Assembly (NCBI RefSeq): GCF_003073045.1
Contig: NC_037596.1
Coordinates: forward strand, 29,486,392-29,550,391
Origin: Pomacea canaliculata
Taxonomy: Eukaryota > Mollusca > Gastropoda > Architaenioglossa > Ampullariidae
Length of the DNA stretch: 64,000 nt
Direction of reading: 5' to 3'
The notes below the pieces were generated by a model. The model did not search any database. It was given only the letters and a program-made list of their open reading frames with translations, and had not been told where the DNA came from. A program made the position numbers and the translations under genes. Numbering within the stretch: position 1 is the first letter of the stretch; each line of letters starts with the position of its first letter. Below are positions 44,430 through 59,200 of this stretch, in pieces.

Positions 44430-47130
44430 GTAAGTAATTAGTGGCATACAAGCTATCTTAATAGTTTGTATTAGAAGGTGATAAATACACTATACAGAAA
44501 GATCAAACCTATAGTAAAGGCAGTGTGTAGGTGAGTGCTCGTGCTCACATTGTGCTCATATCATTATGTTAGGACACTAAAGAAGACCATGCCAGCCCCT
44601 CTAATATTTGTATGATGACCGACCTTTACAACATCAGTATAGTCAGCGGCTTGACTGTAGTATCACATGACCCTGACTAGGCTCCCAAAATCTCGCCTGC
44701 AGCATCCTGGGATGCTTCCTTCAGGCCAAGAGTGGCTCATCTGTTTCACCTGTTTCTAGAAAATATTTGACGCATGTAGCCAGACACTGGTTCTTTGACC
44801 TCATGTCTATAAACAGACTGGCTCACGGGGAAGGTACTTATCCTGTAACCTGTCGGTTCAAGGTTAGAGACTAACTGTATTCTCTGCAGTGAATTCTATT
44901 TCCTCCCTATAAAGCACATCTTTCCCGAAGTGTCTCTACTACGTTAAAGAATATGAATGTAACAAAAAGTAAAGAGGTTTTACTCCTAATTTTTAATGAT
45001 ATGACAATATAGTTTTCTTAAACTTATTTTTATCTGTTCAAACCCAACTGTTCACATACACACATAGGCGTACGCACTCTCGAAGGTGATTGATGTATGC
45101 TTTCTGCCAACCTTGTTTTTCGGAAAGATTGTGGATCGTTTACGAAAAATTCGTTCAATTTATGCTGAAAAGAGCAAATTTGAATCGATTCTGTACAAAG
45201 TGTCAAGTGATTTATATAAAACTTTCAAAGTAGTGGCAACTTAAACGCTTGTCATTTACTATATTAACATTAAAAAATGGTGTGTATTTTAGTATGTAAT
45301 TTCCTTTTTATTTAAAATATCGCGGTAATAATTCTCTTTGTTTTTTTATATCTTTTGGTAGTAATAATATTCGGCTGTTTGCTTAAATCCAAAACATCCT
45401 GGATTCCATAAAAAGTAACTGACAATATGTGTGTCTGTTTTTTCTTTTGTTTTGCTTTGTTTTGTTTGCCCCGCACTAATCTCGCATTCCCACCTAATGT
45501 TGTAAATATTGTTCAAAAATTCTATCATTACTATTGAAAGTAATCTTTAATTATAGTAAACGTTTACTTTGATTTTAGATTAAAAATTATAAGAGTAGCA
45601 TCTCATTCTCTTTCCATGACCTCTGTTTTTACCGCTTTCCCGACGACTTTCAGGTAGTCAACAGGTCTCCTCTAACGAAGATTGACAGACTTATCTCTTC
45701 CATCACTCACTGTCATTCTGATTCTGAACTGGATGAATGGAAAGGACGCATGTTGACCCTCATTATAATGTTTGGAACATAACAGGCTCTGTATGGCGAA
45801 GGCTCATATCCGGGTGACATAAATATATGTTTTAACATCATTTTATGTTTATGTTCAGAGTTTCTTAGTTGTAAAAAACAAAACTGACTGCTTACAGAAT
45901 CAAGATATGAAGAATTTCAGACATCTGCTTAATTAATGTAAACTGTAAACACACAAAGTGACTTCGAGTTGAACGAGAAAGGAAAACCCCGGAACAAGCA
46001 GATGGTGTGTGAAGTAAAGCGCGGAGGTAGTGCATGAGCAGTGTAGTTCTGATTACCCGCTAATTATCATCGATAACAATAATAGGAAAAGAAATAGATT
46101 ACCAATGAAAAAAAAGTACTTAGCCCCTTATTATAAGAATAACATTATTTATCGTGTTTTAATCGACACTAGTCACAAAAACCCGTTGAGAAAACGGGAA
46201 CTGGATAGCATTCACACATCAATCCGATTAATATGATTTACGCAATTACAGATAGGGCTGGTATTAAAAAGTCCCATGGCTATTATGTAGTTTGTACTCA
46301 AAGTCATTGTTAATCAACACTGTCATACCATTTTTATTGGAGTAATTCCCTGTCAACCACATATCCAAACCCGAGGCTCTAAAAAATGTTTTCGTTTTTC
46401 TTTTCTGTTAGACGACTTTCTTGTAAAAAATAAGTACTATGTAACTCTGCTGTCTAAGAAAGTTAAAAAATATCTTCTTTTATTCATTTCGGCCATTAAC
46501 ATTTAATGTAACTATGTTAAATCTACTTATTTTTGTAATCAATTTCATCCTCTACAATTTAAAAAGTAATAGATAGATGTGAACTAAACTACGATCATAC
46601 TTGATATATGTACATATATATATATATAACTACATAAAGATTTAAGTTAAAAACAGTCACTACATAGCACACTGCAACATTATTAGACACTAACCATATC
46701 GCTATTAAAGGAAAAGGCAGTCAAGTGAATTTTCGAAACTTAAAAGTGAAGCCCGCCCCAGTGTCAGCAACACAAAACAAACTGTAATCAACTTGAAACG
46801 GAAATCTGTCAACAACGAAGTTTATATGTGTACATGAGTGTGTATGGACAGGATGGAAAAGGTAAGCTTTTACCGCTTACAAACTTGAAATTCTGTTGTA
46901 CTAACTTAATCAGAGCTTTTATTTTTTCTCTCTCTGTGGTATTGGGTTACTATACTCATGAGGACTCATGTTTGCTGTGCATTTTTAATACAAACAAAGG
47001 CGCGCATGTACACAAAGAGGTATGCGAGCACACAGACACGCCAGTCAAAACTACAAATACACAGACAAACACAACGACAAAGACATTCCTAGAAAATTGA
47101 AACCGTTATTCGCCATTATTTGTATTTTTC
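44430..47130. other. Intergenic or intronic, no gene seen
   Basis: Apart from the paralogous flank at 46537-46680 and an AT microsatellite near 46615-46630, nothing stands out. Confidence 0.3.
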
Positions 47131-47140
47131 TTATCTTCAG

Positions 47141-47254
47141 AATTTTTATGTAACATCCAATTTTAACCCCAGCATCTGGGACAACAAACAAACATGACGA
47201 TGTTCGTAGTAACATCTGCTTTTGCAGCTTTTCTTCTTGTAATCATTTGCGTCG
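47141..47254 (+). CDS. Gene B exon: 5' UTR and signal peptide
   Basis: Acceptor TTTTTCTTATCTTCAG; ATG at 47194 opens MTMFVVTSAFAAFLLVIICV, phase 1 at G/GTTAGG. The donor is weaker than gene A's GTAAGG. An upstream non-coding exon is implied. Only 47194-47254 is coding. Confidence 0.7.
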
Positions 47255-50200
47255 GTTAGGTGTCGTTTATAAACTTTATCACTCATGACAGCGCGATACA
47301 GTTTCATATAAAGTTATAAACAGCACTTTTTTGTGTAAACTGGCTGGTACATTCTCTTAATTTATTCTAAAAAAGCCAAAATAGCGATTTCGTGATTAGG
47401 TCCTTTCAGGTTTTATAAATTTGATACAATTGTGTCTGACATAAAGCAACAGGGGAACAGATAGGTTTGGGTGTACAAATCTGTAGGTAATAATGTTTGC
47501 TGTAGGTCGTTACTAATTAACTTTCATGATCAGATGCACAGCCTCATGTCCGACTTGTGAATGGAACTGCCCCGTGGAATGGCCGCCCTGAGATGTTGTA
47601 CAGAGGAGCATGGCGAACAGTGTGTGTCTATGACTTTAGGAAGCAAGAGGCGCAGGTGGTCTGCAGGATGCTGGGCTTCAACACGTAATGACATGTTCTT
47701 TGGTCTTATTCTAGCGACTGAGCTCCTAACTGTTTCAAATTTACCTTTGTCATATGGTCAAAATCCTTTATGCCTCTGTGTGTGTCTATTAGCGTGTCTG
47801 TGTGTGAGATAGTTTTGTGCCTATGTGTGTGCGTGTGATTTGTTTAAAACAGAAAAGTGAAAATAATACAACCTGATTTTAAAAAAAAGTTTTCATTTCG
47901 ACTTCAAATTTTGTGTATGTATTGAAATGTCTCCTTTTTAAAGTCGGTATACTTAGAAAAAGTCAACAGACAAATACACAAACATTTTGATGGTCAAACA
48001 GGTCGCAAGTTTTTGCCGTGTGGACAGATATACACGAATATGGTTTGCACTTTATACTCCTTCCAAACCTGAATTGTACAGGCGAGGAGACCAGCTTAGA
48101 ACATTGTAGCCATGATCAGTTTTTCACGGACCCCAACTGCCTTTATGACCTTCGTATCACCTGCAACACACGTAAGAACCGTGACATATATATATACATA
48201 TTTGAGATGTGTATGAATTATGTTTGGATATTTTGATTCTGTTTTTTGTTGATATAGGTATTCTTTTGTCTGCACAATTAAAAAATGACAATGTACGACC
48301 CCATTTAAAAGTAACTTTTGTTCTGGAGTACAGTCGACTGCATGTCTCAATTTATCTTCTTGCAGAGAGACTATTGGATGCTTGTGTTTTAAAACACTGT
48401 GTTTTCTGCTTTTTTTTTTGTTAAAAGTTTTTAAGCTGTTATTAAGCTATATTGTTGAGCAACGTTGATTGCTAAAACTGTAAAAAAATAATTGTCATTA
48501 ATAAATTAAACCATTTCAAAACCCCGACTTACAATATGTCAGTTATTTAATCGCAGAAACTGCAGTTGAAATCTCGACTGTGTTCTGCACCATAAGTATT
48601 ATACTTTCATAATATAGGCGAAAATAACATAAAATGAGTTATTAAATAACAAGAGACTAGAAAAATATTGTTACTTCAGTAATAGAATTTTTTATTTTTT
48701 GTGTGATTTGCTGTCATGACAATTATTTTAACATACTTTATATGTATAGCATGTTCTAGAGAACAAAAGAACAAACCTGCATTTTAATAGCTAGGCGCTA
48801 TGGAAAGAATCCAATAATAATCATAATTCAATAATTTATTATAATACCTTATTAAATAAATGAATCGAGTGTTTTTAAGTGTTGTTTTCTTGATATCCTA
48901 CTGGTTAGTCTACTTAGGTCTTATGCTATTACCCCTTTGTTTTGCTATCATCTACTTTCACGAAACCTAAATAAATCTCTGATGGATTACTCAAACTGAA
49001 TGTCACAGAACACACACGACTGCGTTTGAGGGATACTCAGGACATAGGACCTAACAGAGGTCATCTACAGATAGACATCGGAGATGGTCGTTGGGAGACA
49101 GTGTGTGTGTCGTCTAACATCACTTCCACTGTCGTCTGTGGACACCTCGGCTTACAATCGTGAGTTCTTTTCTCTCTGTTAGAGGTAGAGTCTGTTTAAG
49201 GATGATGAATACTGATTATACTGAAATTACACAGTTCAAAAGAAGAAATGATTAAGTTTGCTAATCATTAAATAGTTATTTTGAAATTAAACGTTGTACA
49301 CACACACACACAGAGTTAAACACTTGTCTTAAAATGCTTTCCAGTCAGTCCATTAATCCCTTTGTATTTTCATACATTCCTTTACCTTACCTAATGAAAA
49401 CGCTTGAAACGAGTTTCTTCAGCGTTACAAATCGATCTTATATGTAAGAATATAGTGGGGGGGGGGGAATGAGAAAACGCCTATGGTACTTTCTTTTTTT
49501 CCAGGAACAGTATATTTATTTAGATAAATTATCACTTTATGAAAGAAGAATGTTCTCGTCTGAAGGACGCCCTAATGTTTTTATTTATCTCACCTGTAGA
49601 GAAATACCTGTGGAGAGTTTCTATGGATCAGACCGAATGCTTGGACGACAAATCATTTCTATATTTTGCATCGGGAATGAGACAAGCATTTTAGAGTGTC
49701 AGCATGAGATGTCTTATAAAAGAGACTGCCAGGATTACAATCTCATTTGCAGGAACTGTAAGAACTTTTCTTTTATGAATAGCAAACTCATCAATATGTT
49801 TACCATTTATATGTCAAGCTTACTGAAAAAAAAACCAACACTTGCGCGTTTGCATGTAAAATATAGAAAGAAACTATTTTAATTCTTTCTTGTTCCATAT
49901 TTGGGTAAGTGTGAAAATTTTACAGCACTTTTCTGAAAATGTAGCTAAGTAAAGGGACCTTAATTATCACTACTACTGCCTCTTACTTAACACATGTTTT
50001 ATTAACTTGATTCCTTTTTCACTAAAAATTTATTAATCTATATATTTTTAGAATGATTTTGGCGATAAGCGTTATATACTTACTTTTCTGTTACCTTTTC
50101 GTGCATGTTTATGATACACCTTTCTTACTCTCACTGTCCTTCTTTTTGTCCCTCGATTCAAACTTGTTAAAGTTCAGTTTAAATCACACCTTTTATCATT

Positions 50201-53200
50201 CTGAAAATGATAACTGTTTAAAAAAAAACTCCTGCCTTATGATTTGAGGAAATAGTGAATGATAGCATTGCAAAATTTAGCTCACCTAGCGAGTCATTCG
50301 TTTAAAATACAATGTTACAATTATAAAATTTACGAGAAAGTAAGAGATTTAATAGTTGTGCAATGTTTCAAGTTAAAAATAACAGGAAACTTAATGCAAA
50401 ACGACGGTTGTGTAAATCACACAGTATTTAACTTACGAAGGACAGGAATCCCCCAAAACTTATTGTGAGCAATGAATAGTTTATATTATTCGCACATTTA
50501 GCACAATGTATAGTACGTGCCAATATATTTTAAGAAATGTAAAATAAAATCTAAGTAAAGATAAAAAAAATGTAAAATCTAAACATAAGTTTATTTCGTA
50601 GAACATGTTGTAAGGAGCAGTTAGACATTAGGTAGTTGGTTACAAATTTCTCTATAGACATTTTGGTTTTACTTTAGCAATCATAATGTCCTATGGTGTT
50701 TTCTTAGAACATATTATTGTAAGAAGCAATAAGACAAGGTAGTTGGCTAGTCTTTCTCAAAATGTTAGTTGAATGTCAAAAATAAATCTCATGTATTTTA
50801 ACAGCTTCTGTCAACATTCATTCAACCGATAGCAAATATCCTTTACTGGAGGAAACCAGTGCTACTTTAAAGTGTGAGAGCAATAATCGCTCTGGTGTAA
50901 TAAAGTACACGTGGACAGAAAATGCAGGCGGGTTCCCTGATGGCAGTAGCCTGATCATCACTAGAGTGACCAGGGAACATCATGGATGGCGAGTGAGGTG
51001 TGAGGCGATGTACAGTGATGGTGAAGTTGTCTCCAGTGACTCACTGCAATTACAGGTTTACTGTGAGTATTGTGGTCCACCGGCAATGAATGTTGTGAAT
51101 AAGGCCACCTACTCATTGAGAACATTTAGTCTCCTTATGCAAATAAACTTTATTTTTAGAATGGGCAATTATTTGAGTTTGCGGCCCTTTGCATCACTGG
51201 GGCGACAAGGATCAAGAGAGATTACTTGACTTAAGAACAAAAAACCCACATGTGATTAACCGACAAAAAAAGCTGTATGTTTGAGCTGCCACTATTAGTG
51301 AGTCTCACATCTTTTTTCAGCGTGTGTGAGTGTGCGCGCGCGCGTGCGTGTGTATTCGAGTGCAAGTGTCAACAGAAACACTTCAGGTTCACCGACTTGT
51401 CGAATTTGATAGATGATATGTGGGACGAATCCCGTTCTATCGGCTTGTTTACAGATCGCCCGGTTATCAGGATAACACGGAGTGACAATCAGAGTCAGCC
51501 ACTGTCCACCTACTCTGAGGTCATCAAGGGTCACAATGTGACGTTTGTGTGTGACGCTGACAGCAACCCGCCTCCTGCTTCCGTCACGTGGTCAGGGAAA
51601 GTGAGGAGCACTACTGGGGAGCTACACATCATAGCAGCACAGCAGACGACACACCAAGATATTTACACCTGTACCGTGGTCACTGAGACAGATGGTGATG
51701 ATAAGCGTCTACCACTGATGTCATCTTCTCAAATTACACTTATTGTTAAAGGTATTGTCCCACACAAACACACACACACACACATTGTCCGTCGTCTAGC
51801 AATGTCACGCGAACAACGGTCCTCTTTCACTACAAGCCTTATAACCAGAAACATTTCGAGCCTCACCGCCGTATTTGCCCGTTTTGTATCGAAGGCTGAC
51901 TTTCACTTTATTAAGAGAGAGCTGAGGTGAGTACAGTTGTTTGTAATCACTTTGTTCACTATTGTCAGCCTGTCGGCTTCTCTTTAAAGTCACCTTAAGG
52001 TCACGTGGGATGTTGAATTGAGATTATTGATTCTATATACAAGTAGACTGATTTTAATAGCATTGTGCAATACAATAGAATACAATACAATACAATACAA
52101 TACAATACAATACAACACAATACAATACAATACAACACAATACAATACAATACAGTTTAATACAATACAATACAATACAATCCAATCCAATACAATACAA
52201 TACAATACAATACAATACAACTTTATTCATAACCAGGAGCCATTGTCTTTAGAGCTGTTAAGATTCAAGAGTACGATCCTTGTTAACCTACAGTAGTGGA
52301 GCAAGTTAAGCATCTTTTTCCTTACAAATTCTGTGAAATTTATTACAGGTTACCCCGTTTATGGTCTTCCAGAAATGGAATGTTTTTAATATCAGTTTGT
52401 TGTATCTGTAGATTACATGGCAACAACTGGATGCTTATTTTTACAGCACACCAAATAAGCGACACGGAGATTGAGTGAACGGCACGTAAAAGATGTTTTC
52501 AGTGGGAAGTGAACATCAGCAACATCTGTTCACACTTGAATAACAATGTCAACTGTGTAAACAAGTATTTGTGCAACCTGCGTGTCACATTTAAGTGGCC
52601 AGATGCTTTCTTTTTTGCTTTTAACTATAGAGATAGAGGTAGTCTTTTGTTCACGGGGGAGGCTCCTTATTCTCCTAGCCTCAAGCCTGTGAACTGAATT
52701 CCACTTTCTCCTCTCCAATCCCGTCCAGCTAACATGAATAGTTCTTAGCATAGCGATCATAGCGATTTTAGTGTTCGTCTAGATTTTTTTATATATAAAA
52801 TATAATCCATTTTATGTTTCATGACAAAGTGTGATCTTTTTCATCGATTCAAAACGTTGAAACGAGTGTTTTAATATATGAGTGTGAGGATGTCTGCTCT
52901 TGCGTGTGTAATCTTTTGAGAAAAAGAAAAAAAGAAAGAAGTCTTTTAAAACAAAGAAACGAGTGAAGTGCATAAATATCTGTATGGGTCGATTCAGAAA
53001 TGCATTAACTTGCTTAGCCTTTATTCAAGGTTGACACGTCTGTCTACATTTTCCTCGAGAAATGTTTTTATTTCTACTGCAAATTTTGAGTATCTTTTTT
53101 CAGTTCTTGTTCTTTCGCCATAATGGTGTTGATATTAAAATGACTTTTATTCCCGCCAATACATTTTATCAGTAAACAAAGGTATATGATTATTTTAGAA

Positions 53201-56200
53201 ATAATCAAACAATAGGTCGCAAGCCTTGATGTTTGAATCATTCACGTACGGAGAAGGCTCGGGCCTCATCGTCCTTGACGACCTGAGATGCACAGGTGAG
53301 GAGTCCAGGTTAGAGGAGTGTGACCATGAAGGATTTTATAAACATGATTACAGTCACATTGAGGACGTTGGTAAGATCTGCGACACAGGTGAGAACGAGC
53401 TCTTCCTATCTGTTGGTTTCCTGTATGCCATGTTTTTCTAGCTATGCTGAGAGAAACAAAAGGAGTAAAAGAGATATTAATTAAACTAAAATTAACAATT
53501 TGAGATGTATAAGGACGCTTTATTTACCTACAAAAATATATAAATGCAACATGCATTTTCATAGCATTAAACCGGTTAGTTTTCATTAAAATATATTTAG
53601 GACTTCAGACAAGAGTACACATGAGGATTAATATTTTTGCGATATATTATTATCTCGATAAATTGTTTTCTAAGTTTTGTGACTAATGCCGTTTGTCTGT
53701 ACAGGATAATGCTGAGATCACACTCACAAGTAATGTTTGATTTAATAACAATGGACCAACCGCATGCCTCGGTCTTCTTTCTCGCACCTGGATCATATAA
53801 TGCATGTGTTCTAGAAACTCATCATCTTCAGGGGCAGGCAGGTGAGGCATCTGCCTTGGGCTCCGCACTTTCGATTAATATGGTTTGATGCTGAAGTGCT
53901 GCTAAAGCTTTTTTAGTTCATTGTTTGTTTGTTTGTTTGTTTGTTTTTGTTAAGGCCACAAATGCTGCTTGTTCGATATGCTTTTTTATTGTATGTTGTC
54001 CTTCTTTAACTTGTTGCCTCAACACTTCAGTCGCTTGTTGAAGGTTTTCTAAACGGTTCACTATTTCATTGCTTGTAGTTGTTACAGTGGGAAAGGCTTC
54101 TGTGAGTAGGTCTGTCTGTCGCATGACTGCGGTTTACTTTTTGAGTCACATTATCCTTGGGAGTCTGTGTTTTGAGGGGAAATGCTCAACATACTATCGT
54201 CGGAGCTAGTTAATGTTTCATCCTTCCTTTAGTCTTTCTTTAGGGGACATCTTTTCTTGAATCAGAAGAAAACAGACAACTAACACAGCCGTACCGCACC
54301 CACCGCACGACACAGCTCAGCAGCTTTCCACAGAAGTGAGTACAAGTCACTGCACAGTGTCATCTTTAACTGCCGGACTTTCCTGCTTAGGATTTCACTC
54401 ATTTTTAACAATAATTGCGTTGGGAATCCATCGAAAGGAAATATTTTGATGCAAACTATAAAACAATGACACTTGAAAGTGTTTAATCCACTCACGCAGG
54501 ACAGAAAAGTTTTTTTTTAAATGATTATAGACATTTTCTTCACACAGAGACACAGACAGGTGCAGCCTCCGCCCTGTTCATGGCTCACCTCCCTAACGTT
54601 ATCTATTATTATAGAGAGGGAGAGAGACGAGGAACACAAAACTAGGAGGAAGAAAGATGTATATTTCTAAAAGTTTCCGAAAATAGTTGCTTTCTTTCTT
54701 GCTCTTGAGCTGAAAAACACATCTAATACCGTGCATGGCATCACTTTGCCTACCTGTGTTTTTGAGGCAGAATGTCTAGTAGTAACAACTAGAATGAGAA
54801 TGGCAAAAATATATCAAGTTACCTAGTCATGCATATTTATCTTCGTAGTAGTTCACACACACATTTTATGTATATTATGTGGAATGACAGCAAAGAAAAT
54901 CACCTAAACAAGCACACACCGCAATAAAAATGAAAGATAAAAATAATGAAAGAGCTCGCGCAGGATTAAAGCAAAATTTTTTTGCATTTTCGATTTCATC
55001 TTTCTATTTTTTATTATAAGTGCAATAACAGGAAGAAGAAAACAATGACTTCCGTAAGGTCGTTCTGTATCAAGGTTCTAAAATGTCCTCGATTTCCGTG
55101 ACAGTGAATCTCTTGTAATGAGGCATGAACTGCATAATCAAAAATACAAACATGGAAGAGTAATCAAGTGTTGAATGGCCCAGTGAATACAAGAGCACAA
55201 CAGTACAATGCTACTAAGTAGCTCTCATTGCATGCTATTTCCTGTAAACAGCTCACACAATGATAACAATAAAAACCATATCAACAATAAATAAACACAT
55301 GCTGATTTAATGTACATTTCAGTCTGATTACACACTTTTGGTAAATTAACGCCAAACGCATTTCCATTTTATGAACAGTTTTAAGCCCTGGAACTAATCG
55401 TAGAAGCATTTATAGTTTTGGCTACTACAAGTTAGTCTAATATTCAGCTCCTCGTCCACATGAGACTAAGTAATTATTCAGTTTCAAGAGATGTAAATAT
55501 TTGTTCTGTGTAAATCTTAGATAAGAGTACCCGTGGAGAAAACAGTTGACATCAGATAGAATTGTTTCAATGTTTTGTTGAAAATAATTGTAATAGAACA
55601 CGTTCGACTGCGTTTGATGGACACCCATGGCATCAGACGAGACAGAGGTCGTGTAGAGATGGAGGTTGGAGGTCAGTGGAGTTCACTGTGTATGTATCCT
55701 AACACTGCTCCTGTCATCTGTAGACAGCTCGGCTTCCCGTAAGTTGTTCTCTAATTGAGGTTAATAACAATTGTGACTGATTATTCTAAAAAAAACTATG
55801 CAGAAATGAGCTAATAATATACATTTTTAGCGTATGTCTGTGTTATAATGTTTTTAATAAATATATAATTCAGTCTGTTTATCCATCCCTTCTGTATATT
55901 TGGCCTATATTTATCCACAATCACTTACTAGACTACTTCAAACATTAACAGATAACATTCTTAAAAACCATAACATTTAAGAAACTGTAAAATAAACCTT
56001 GATTTTCTTTTCTAAATAAAAGAAACTTTGCGATGTTCAGGTATGCTGCAATGTTGACAAATGCATCAACACCGGCGAGCAGTTTATTTGGACACAGAGA
56101 GCTCCTTGCAAACGAGGTTGCGTTCTATTGTCTCGGGTATGAAGCTAAACTCTTCGACTGCGAGCAGGAGGTATGGTACGGATACTGTACAACGAACTAC

Positions 56201-59200
56201 ATCATCACTTGTAGCGGCTGTAAGTTTTGTCTCGTATTTAGTTTACAATTTTATATCTTGAATGTCATATTCAACCAAAAATCACTTTTATTTAAAAAGT
56301 CCAAATTTTAGTGCAATTTTTGAACCACTATATCCATTTAAGATAAATCAAATGCTTTTACAGTTTATTGGTAATGAGAATTTTTACTTAAAGCCACACT
56401 TGCTATTTGCACAGAAGTAATGTTAATATTTCTCTATTTTTTTTGTGGTATGTAAGCACATTCATAAACTTATCATTCATTTTCATTGCTTATCAATTTT
56501 AGGTTAAACCAGTCAGAATGAACAGTCTAAGATTAACGTCTTGAGATTGTATAGAAAAACACTCTTCAGTATAGACTAGAGAAATTGTGTAGGATAGAAT
56601 AGTAGCATTGTTGTTTGATTCCCAATGTTTACAACACGGTTTTAGTGTTTAAAACAAAATTCATTTAAACAGTTTTATAGAATCTGGGGAAGGGGTATAT
56701 CACAGGAAAGCTGGATATTAAAATATCATTAAAGTGTACATGTGTTATTCATCTATACGTTTTTTTGCGCCAATTACACAGCTCCTTATCTTCGAATTCT
56801 GTATGACAAACACCTTTATCCACCACTGGAGGGAACGAACCTAACACTAGAGTGTGAGAGCCTGCAGTCTGGTCAGTCAAATGTTACCTTCAGGTGGTAT
56901 AGGTATTCCAGACATTTTAGAAAGTACCTAATCTTTGACAAGGTGACCAGACAACATCAAGGTCTCAAAGTGAGATGCATGGCTGACTATGTCTACGATG
57001 GACTCACTTACCGGGTAGTTAGTGACATCCTGGTCATGAATGTTTGCTGTGAGTATAGTCTGGACTTGGACTAGACGACACTTTTGCCTGCATGAAAATA
57101 ATTTTAAAACTAAAAATATTACTTGAAACTAATGATATATAACAAACAAGTTCAAATGTGTTCTGTAACTCTTAAACTAATGATGCATAAACCCCAGTAC
57201 AATGATACAATATTACTTGGAAACAGAATACTAACCTTTTATCACTTTTTAACCTCTCAAGAAACCTTGAATAGCTTTCAGGCATAAGTGAACCCGTACA
57301 TGATTATTGTATTTTGAGCTATTGGTATGAGTTATAGATATAAATATTTTTGACGGATATTTGCTTCACTTGTAGAGTGGACCACACAATGTGAAGTCAA
57401 AAGGTTAAGGTAGACTACGTGAAACACAAAGACAAGAAGCTTTCATTTTTTGTAGCTATATTTTCTAATGCTACAGATGACACTAGTTAAATACATTAAC
57501 TGTTGTCACTTCTTGATGAATGTTGGGAAGTAATGTATCATAGGCGTACATGTCTTAGTGTAATTTGTGTCATGAAAGAGAAACAAGGATAGAGATAGTT
57601 TAAGAGTGAAAGTGTGTAAGAGAGAGAATAAAGTAAAAGACAGTAAGAGGAAAGAATTGTTTTACAGTTAATTATTTCCTGTAGGTGCCCCTTCAATAAA
57701 GTCCACTAACAGACCGCCGCCAGAGTTATTACACATTGCCGGTGATGAAGGACATCTCAGCATTGAAATGACAGCCTACCCCACCCCTCACCTGAAAAAC
57801 ATGGCGTACCTCGGACAAGTCTTGAATAAAAGTATTAAAGGAAAAAACATTGAAAACTTAGCTCATGTCGACTGCAATGACAGCCTCGTGTCACGTGCTT
57901 CAGTCACATGCTCCATCACCGTCTTCAACATCTCACAAATTGCTAAAGGTTTTTACAAGACAGTTTTTAGCAATAGACTCGGGGACCTGCCTTTTATATT
58001 CACAGTCAACCGAAATAGTAAGTATTAATCATCTGCAATAAAACAATATCAAAAAGTCATAAAGCGATTTTATTTGAATTCACGAAATATTTAAAAACGT
58101 CTCTAATATTTTTTGTTATTGCTTTAGCTGCATTATATATATTTTTGAGGTATGGAGTTTTGAATATGTTTTCAAAGTTAATAAAATAGTTAGAAAGCTT
58201 CATGATTGAGCATTTGTTTCTCTTATTTTGCTAAATTTACTACAAGAATATAGACTCCTACAAAAGGAAACCCTATTACAGGGAGCTAACTTTTAGAAAC
58301 TCGAGCCCTTGACCCAGTCACTTTTGCCTTTACAACTAATTTATGATTTTGATTCCTAACAATAAATGTAATAGTAATACACACTTATACAGTCAATGTT
58401 TTATAGATGTTCTACACCCTCATATTGCAGCTATTCAACATAATATTTAATATTATATTAAAAAACTAAAAGGAATACACGTAGAAATTATAGAAATAGA
58501 ATACTGAATATCCCTTGTAATCACGATTGTGATCTGACCATGTCATTATGCATTAAAAGCCGCTCGCAGTGGAGAAAGATCACGTGTCTTATGGATTGTG
58601 GGTAGTTCATCCTTTGGTGGAGTAGTCACCGCTGCAGCAATCTTCCTGGTCTGTCACTTGAAAAGTGAGTTTCTCAGTTTTAGCAACTTTCTTTCTTGAA
58701 CTAACAAATAATCAAAATTCTAAAACTTATTTTCAACACAGAGCTTAGCTGTTTAGTAAATCATGAGAGATAAACTTTAATATGTGTCTGTTAAAAGGCT
58801 ACGTTTTGCTGTCAGAGAAAAAGAAAATTTTGAGAGCAAATTGTCTTTCTTTGACCTTACCAGATGCCATGACCATAAAGGGTTACACTAGCTCTTGAGC
58901 CATCGAAAAGTTGTCTCCCTGACAGTGAGCTAGCACACGGCGTGCAGAGCATCCCACTAGTCAGGTGAGCAACTGACCTCAAACAATGTCTGGAAGACAG
59001 AAAATATACTCTCAACATTTTATTTCTTATTTGACTATCAGATGACGTGGCCGAGAGAAAATGAAAATCAGGCGAAGGGAGTAAACAAACAGCAAACCAT
59101 ACCAAAGTCCCAGTCTAATAAATCTTGAACTTAGCAAACAAAAAGATCCAGGCCAGGATCCATGTTTGAAGAAACAAACCCACAGTTGTCATATGGTTAT

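Larger units (their letters stand above)
51455..54110 (+). repeat. Segmental duplication block 1, copy 2
   Basis: Partner of 28723-31400. It keeps about 65 bases near 54130 that copy 1 has lost and has a shorter pentanucleotide array. Confidence 0.8.

Noticed and set aside
53918..54124. Minus-strand 68-codon frame with coiled-coil look (SNEIVNRLENLQQATEVLRQ)
   Set aside because: The duplicate at 31150-31400 has several stops in the same frame and no splice sites or start context support it; possible but unsupported.
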